From: Demequina sp. NBRC 110051
GTDB lineage: Bacteria > Actinomycetota > Actinomycetes > Actinomycetales > Demequinaceae
DNA length: 64,000 nt
NCBI RefSeq assembly: GCF_002090055.1
Contig: NZ_BBRH01000007.1
Coordinates: 124,001 to 188,000, forward strand
Direction: 5' to 3'
Under the pieces are notes generated by a model that saw nothing but the letters and a program-made list of their open reading frames with translations, was not told where the DNA came from and did not search any database. Below, piece by piece: positions 62,450 through 64,000 of this stretch (within the stretch, counting starts at the first letter, position 1; every line of letters begins with the position of its first letter). The position numbers and the translations under genes are program-made.

Positions 62450-63721
62450 CTCCGTCGGGCGCGGGTAATGCTGCAGATACTTCGTCACCAGGCGAGCGTC
62501 GAGAGCGGCGACGTAGGCACGGCGGGCGAGTGTCGCATCGGCCGCATACTTCAGTGGATGCTGGACGCCGTGGGCCTTCCTGGCGGAGTCGACCTTGGCG
62601 CGCAGGGTCGCGTCCGGGAGGTAGCGGCGCAGCATGGGCCACGGCACCACGGAGTACAGGACGGACTCGGGAGGCAGTGCGGAGCCCTCGTGGGCGGGGG
62701 TCTGCACGTGGCCGGGCAGGAGGTCGCGGGCCATGACCTCGGCGACGTTGACGCCCGAGGCGGTCACGTAGAAGTTATTGCGGCCGATACGGGGGTTGAC
62801 CTCGAAGAACACCTTCTCGCCCGTGACGGACGAGACCTTGTAATCGAAGTTCGCGAAGCCGGTGTAGTCGGCGGCGTCGAGGAACCGGCGGGCGGCGTCA
62901 AAGGCTTCCGAGTCGATCCCCGTGAGGATCGCGGCGGGGATGCCCAGGGTGCCGGGAGTGTGCTCCTCGAGCAGCACCTGGCCGCCGGCGAGCAGCGTGA
63001 CCTCACCGGCGCTCGAGCGGTAGGCGGTGAGCGAGCGCATGTGGGTCTCGTCGCCAGGCACCAACTCCTGCAGCAGGAACTCGCTGGGATAGTCGCGCGC
63101 GTCGAGGTGGTCGAGCACCTCGCGCACCTCGTCGACGCTGGTGAGGTGGTGGATCTTCTGCTTGTCGGGGAACTCGACGTCGTACCAATCGGCGCTCGAG
63201 GACGGCTTGCCGATCAGCGGGAAGGTGAGCTCGAGCTCCTCGATGCGCGCGATGGCGGCGGCCGGGGTGACGGCGCCCTGTTCCGGCTGCGCCGGCGTGA
63301 AGCCCACCGGGATGGTCATTGGCGTGCGGATGCCCACCTGGTCGCACAGCGCCGCGAACGCGGTCTTCGAGGACACGCGGTCGAAGGCCTCGAGGTCGCA
63401 CAGCGGCACCAGCCAGCGCTCGTCGAGTTCGGCGCGGTGCTGGGCGATGACCCGCACCGTCCAGTCGAGGTTGGTGAAGAGGACCAGCTCGTGGTCGGGG
63501 TGCTCCGCGGCGAGCCCGTTGAGGCGCGCGACGAGCGCGGCCGGCTCGTCCATGCGGGGCTCATGGAGCCATTCGGCCAGCGTGGAGCGCTTCATGAAGG
63601 TGGTCTCGACGCGGCTCATGACCTTCACGGTCCAGCCAAAGCGCTCGTGGGCGGCACGCAGGAACGCGTACACGCCGATGTCGCCGCCGAGCCCGACGAC
63701 CATGACCGGCTTGGTTCTCAC
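62438..63721 (-). CDS. ATP-grasp ligase, possible cross-bridge amino acid ligase
   Basis: A 427-residue ATP-grasp protein. VMVVGLGGDIGVYAFLRAA opens a Rossmann-like N-domain; LTFPLIGKPSSSADW, FLLQELVPGDETHMRSL and the metal site VFFEVNPRIGRNNFYVTASGVN define the ATP-grasp core. It resembles carbamoyl-phosphate-synthase-like ATP-grasp ligases, the group that includes D-aspartate ligases of A4-type peptidoglycan cross-bridges. With a FemABX gene next to it, ligation of an acidic D-amino acid to the peptidoglycan precursor is plausible; other carboxylate-amine ligations are possible. Start is GTG with GAGGAGG. Confidence 0.75.
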   Translation of the reverse strand: MRTKPVMVVGLGGDIGVYAFLRAAHERFGWTVKVMSRVETTFMKRSTLAEWLHEPRMDEPAALVARLNGLAAEHPDHELVLFTNLDWTVRVIAQHRAELDERWLVPLCDLEAFDRVSSKTAFAALCDQVGIRTPMTIPVGFTPAQPEQGAVTPAAAIARIEELELTFPLIGKPSSSADWYDVEFPDKQKIHHLTSVDEVREVLDHLDARDYPSEFLLQELVPGDETHMRSLTAYRSSAGEVTLLAGGQVLLEEHTPGTLGIPAAILTGIDSEAFDAARRFLDAADYTGFANFDYKVSSVTGEKVFFEVNPRIGRNNFYVTASGVNVAEVMARDLLPGHVQTPAHEGSALPPESVLYSVVPWPMLRRYLPDATLRAKVDSARKAHGVQHPLKYAADATLARRAYVAALDARLVTKYLQHYPRPTESGF

Positions 63722-63787
63722 GCTGCCTCCTCGTGTCCGGCGGCCAGTCTACGAGGGCGGCGGCGCCTGGCGGCATGTTCTAGCCCG

Positions 63788-63891
63788 ATCGGTTTGGCCC
63801 ACAGCTGTGGCCCGTGTGCACCCATGGTGCACGGGATGTTGCCCCGGGAGTCACTCCGGTCACACGAGCCACATGCGTGGGCCAAACCGAT
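63788..63891. repeat. 15-bp inverted repeat, 74 bases apart
   Basis: ATCGGTTTGGCCCAC (63788-63802) and GTGGGCCAAACCGAT (63877-63891) are exact complements. A third copy of GTGGGCCAAACCGA is at 6083-6096, between crgA and the rhomboid gene. Confidence 0.7.
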
Positions 63892-63927
63892 TCTGATTGC
63901 GCCCGGCCCCGTACCGTCCACCACACA

Positions 63928-63979
63928 CCTGGGGCGCGTGTGATGGGTGTGACGGGAGTGGAACCTCACGTGCCCCAGG
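63928..63979. repeat. Imperfect hairpin enclosing 9-bp iterons
   Basis: CCTGGGGCGCGTG (63928-63940) and CACGTGCCCCAGG (63967-63979) pair with one mismatch. The loop contains three words starting at 63940, 63949 and 63958 (GTGATGGGT, GTGACGGGA, GTGGAACCT), 9 bases apart as in the crgA-rhomboid gap. Confidence 0.5.
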
Positions 63980-64000
63980 GGTTTCATGCGTCACCGCTGT

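Larger units (their letters stand above)
63722..64000. other. Gene-free right edge with repeats and dyads
   Basis: No credible gene in 279 bases. It contains the inverted pair ATCGGTTTGGCCCAC/GTGGGCCAAACCGAT (63788-63802 and 63877-63891), small dyads (CCACAGCTGTGG at 63799-63810 read with wobble ends; GTGCAC-N5-GTGCAC at 63816-63832), three 9-base iterons (63940-63966) and a 13-bp imperfect hairpin (63928-63979). It is upstream of the ATP-grasp gene and continues beyond the window. Confidence 0.6.

Noticed and set aside
1..64000. CRISPR arrays, prophage, insertion sequences or integrative elements
   Set aside because: No regularly spaced repeats of CRISPR type, no transposase, integrase or phage structural genes were recognised in any frame.

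Overview
The window is a high-GC actinobacterial chromosome segment centred on the replication origin. Gene content and order (dciA-recF-dnaN-oriC-dnaA-rpmH-rnpA-yidD-yidC-jag-rsmG-parA-parB, crgA next to a class E sortase, murJ with a downstream pseudokinase and a trxB-trxA fusion, GTG/TTG starts, leaderless promoters) point to the order Micrococcales, in the general neighbourhood of Cellulomonadaceae/Demequinaceae. The genus cannot be fixed from the sequence alone. Most genes left of about 35 kb are on the minus strand and many to the right are on the plus strand, as expected for transcription running away from an origin.

Layout. 1-3.8 kb: end of a UbiA-type prenyltransferase, then a beta-glucosidase/MFS operon with a divergent IclR regulator. 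3.9-9.1 kb: pabA/trpG-like amidotransferase, small membrane protein, class E sortase, crgA, rhomboid protease, cyclophilin, an Ala/Lys-rich membrane protein and a DUF5317 protein; the crgA-rhomboid gap carries DnaA boxes and unusual repeats. 9.1-15.9 kb: a 36-residue peptide coupled to a GGDEF-EAL protein, a very large secreted metallophosphoesterase with a lamin-tail domain, and a lipoprotein. 15.9-19 kb: XRE-cupin regulator divergent from a BenE transporter, tRNA-Ala, a 38-residue DLW-39-like protein, tRNA-Ile and a DUF3566 protein. 19.2-23.9 kb: Fur-type regulator plus catalase, and a four-domain sulfur-transfer flavoprotein (CoA-disulfide reductase, rhodanese, TusA, DsrE2). 23.9-27.1 kb: lipid-related hydrolases and a UMF1-type transporter. 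27.3-37 kb: gyrA, gyrB, dciA, recF, dnaN, oriC, dnaA. 37.1-42.7 kb: rpmH to parB, with six parS sites in 1.3 kb. 42.7-52.2 kb: ddl-like ligase, aminotransferase, trxB-trxA fusion, pseudokinase, murJ, DUF6049 protein and NUDIX hydrolase. 52.3-58.7 kb: CCA-adding enzyme, membrane proteins, MFS permease, NAD-binding protein, inositol-phosphate synthase with a PadR regulator. 58.9-63.7 kb: bifunctional penicillin-binding protein, FemABX-type transferase and an ATP-grasp ligase, a plausible peptidoglycan cross-bridge group.

The housekeeping part links replication initiation (dnaA, dnaN, recF, gyrase, dciA), segregation (parA/parB/parS), ribosome and tRNA maturation (rpmH, rnpA, rsmG, CCA enzyme, two tRNAs), membrane insertion (yidC, yidD) and envelope growth (crgA, murJ, PBP, ddl, FemABX, ATP-grasp). 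No insertion sequence, prophage, CRISPR array or clear pseudogene was seen. The least explained signals are non-coding: a strongly over-represented 9-mer (GCATCGGCC), two intergenic islands 58 kb apart that share a 14-base word and 9-base iterons, and a four-copy degenerate repeat downstream of gyrA.
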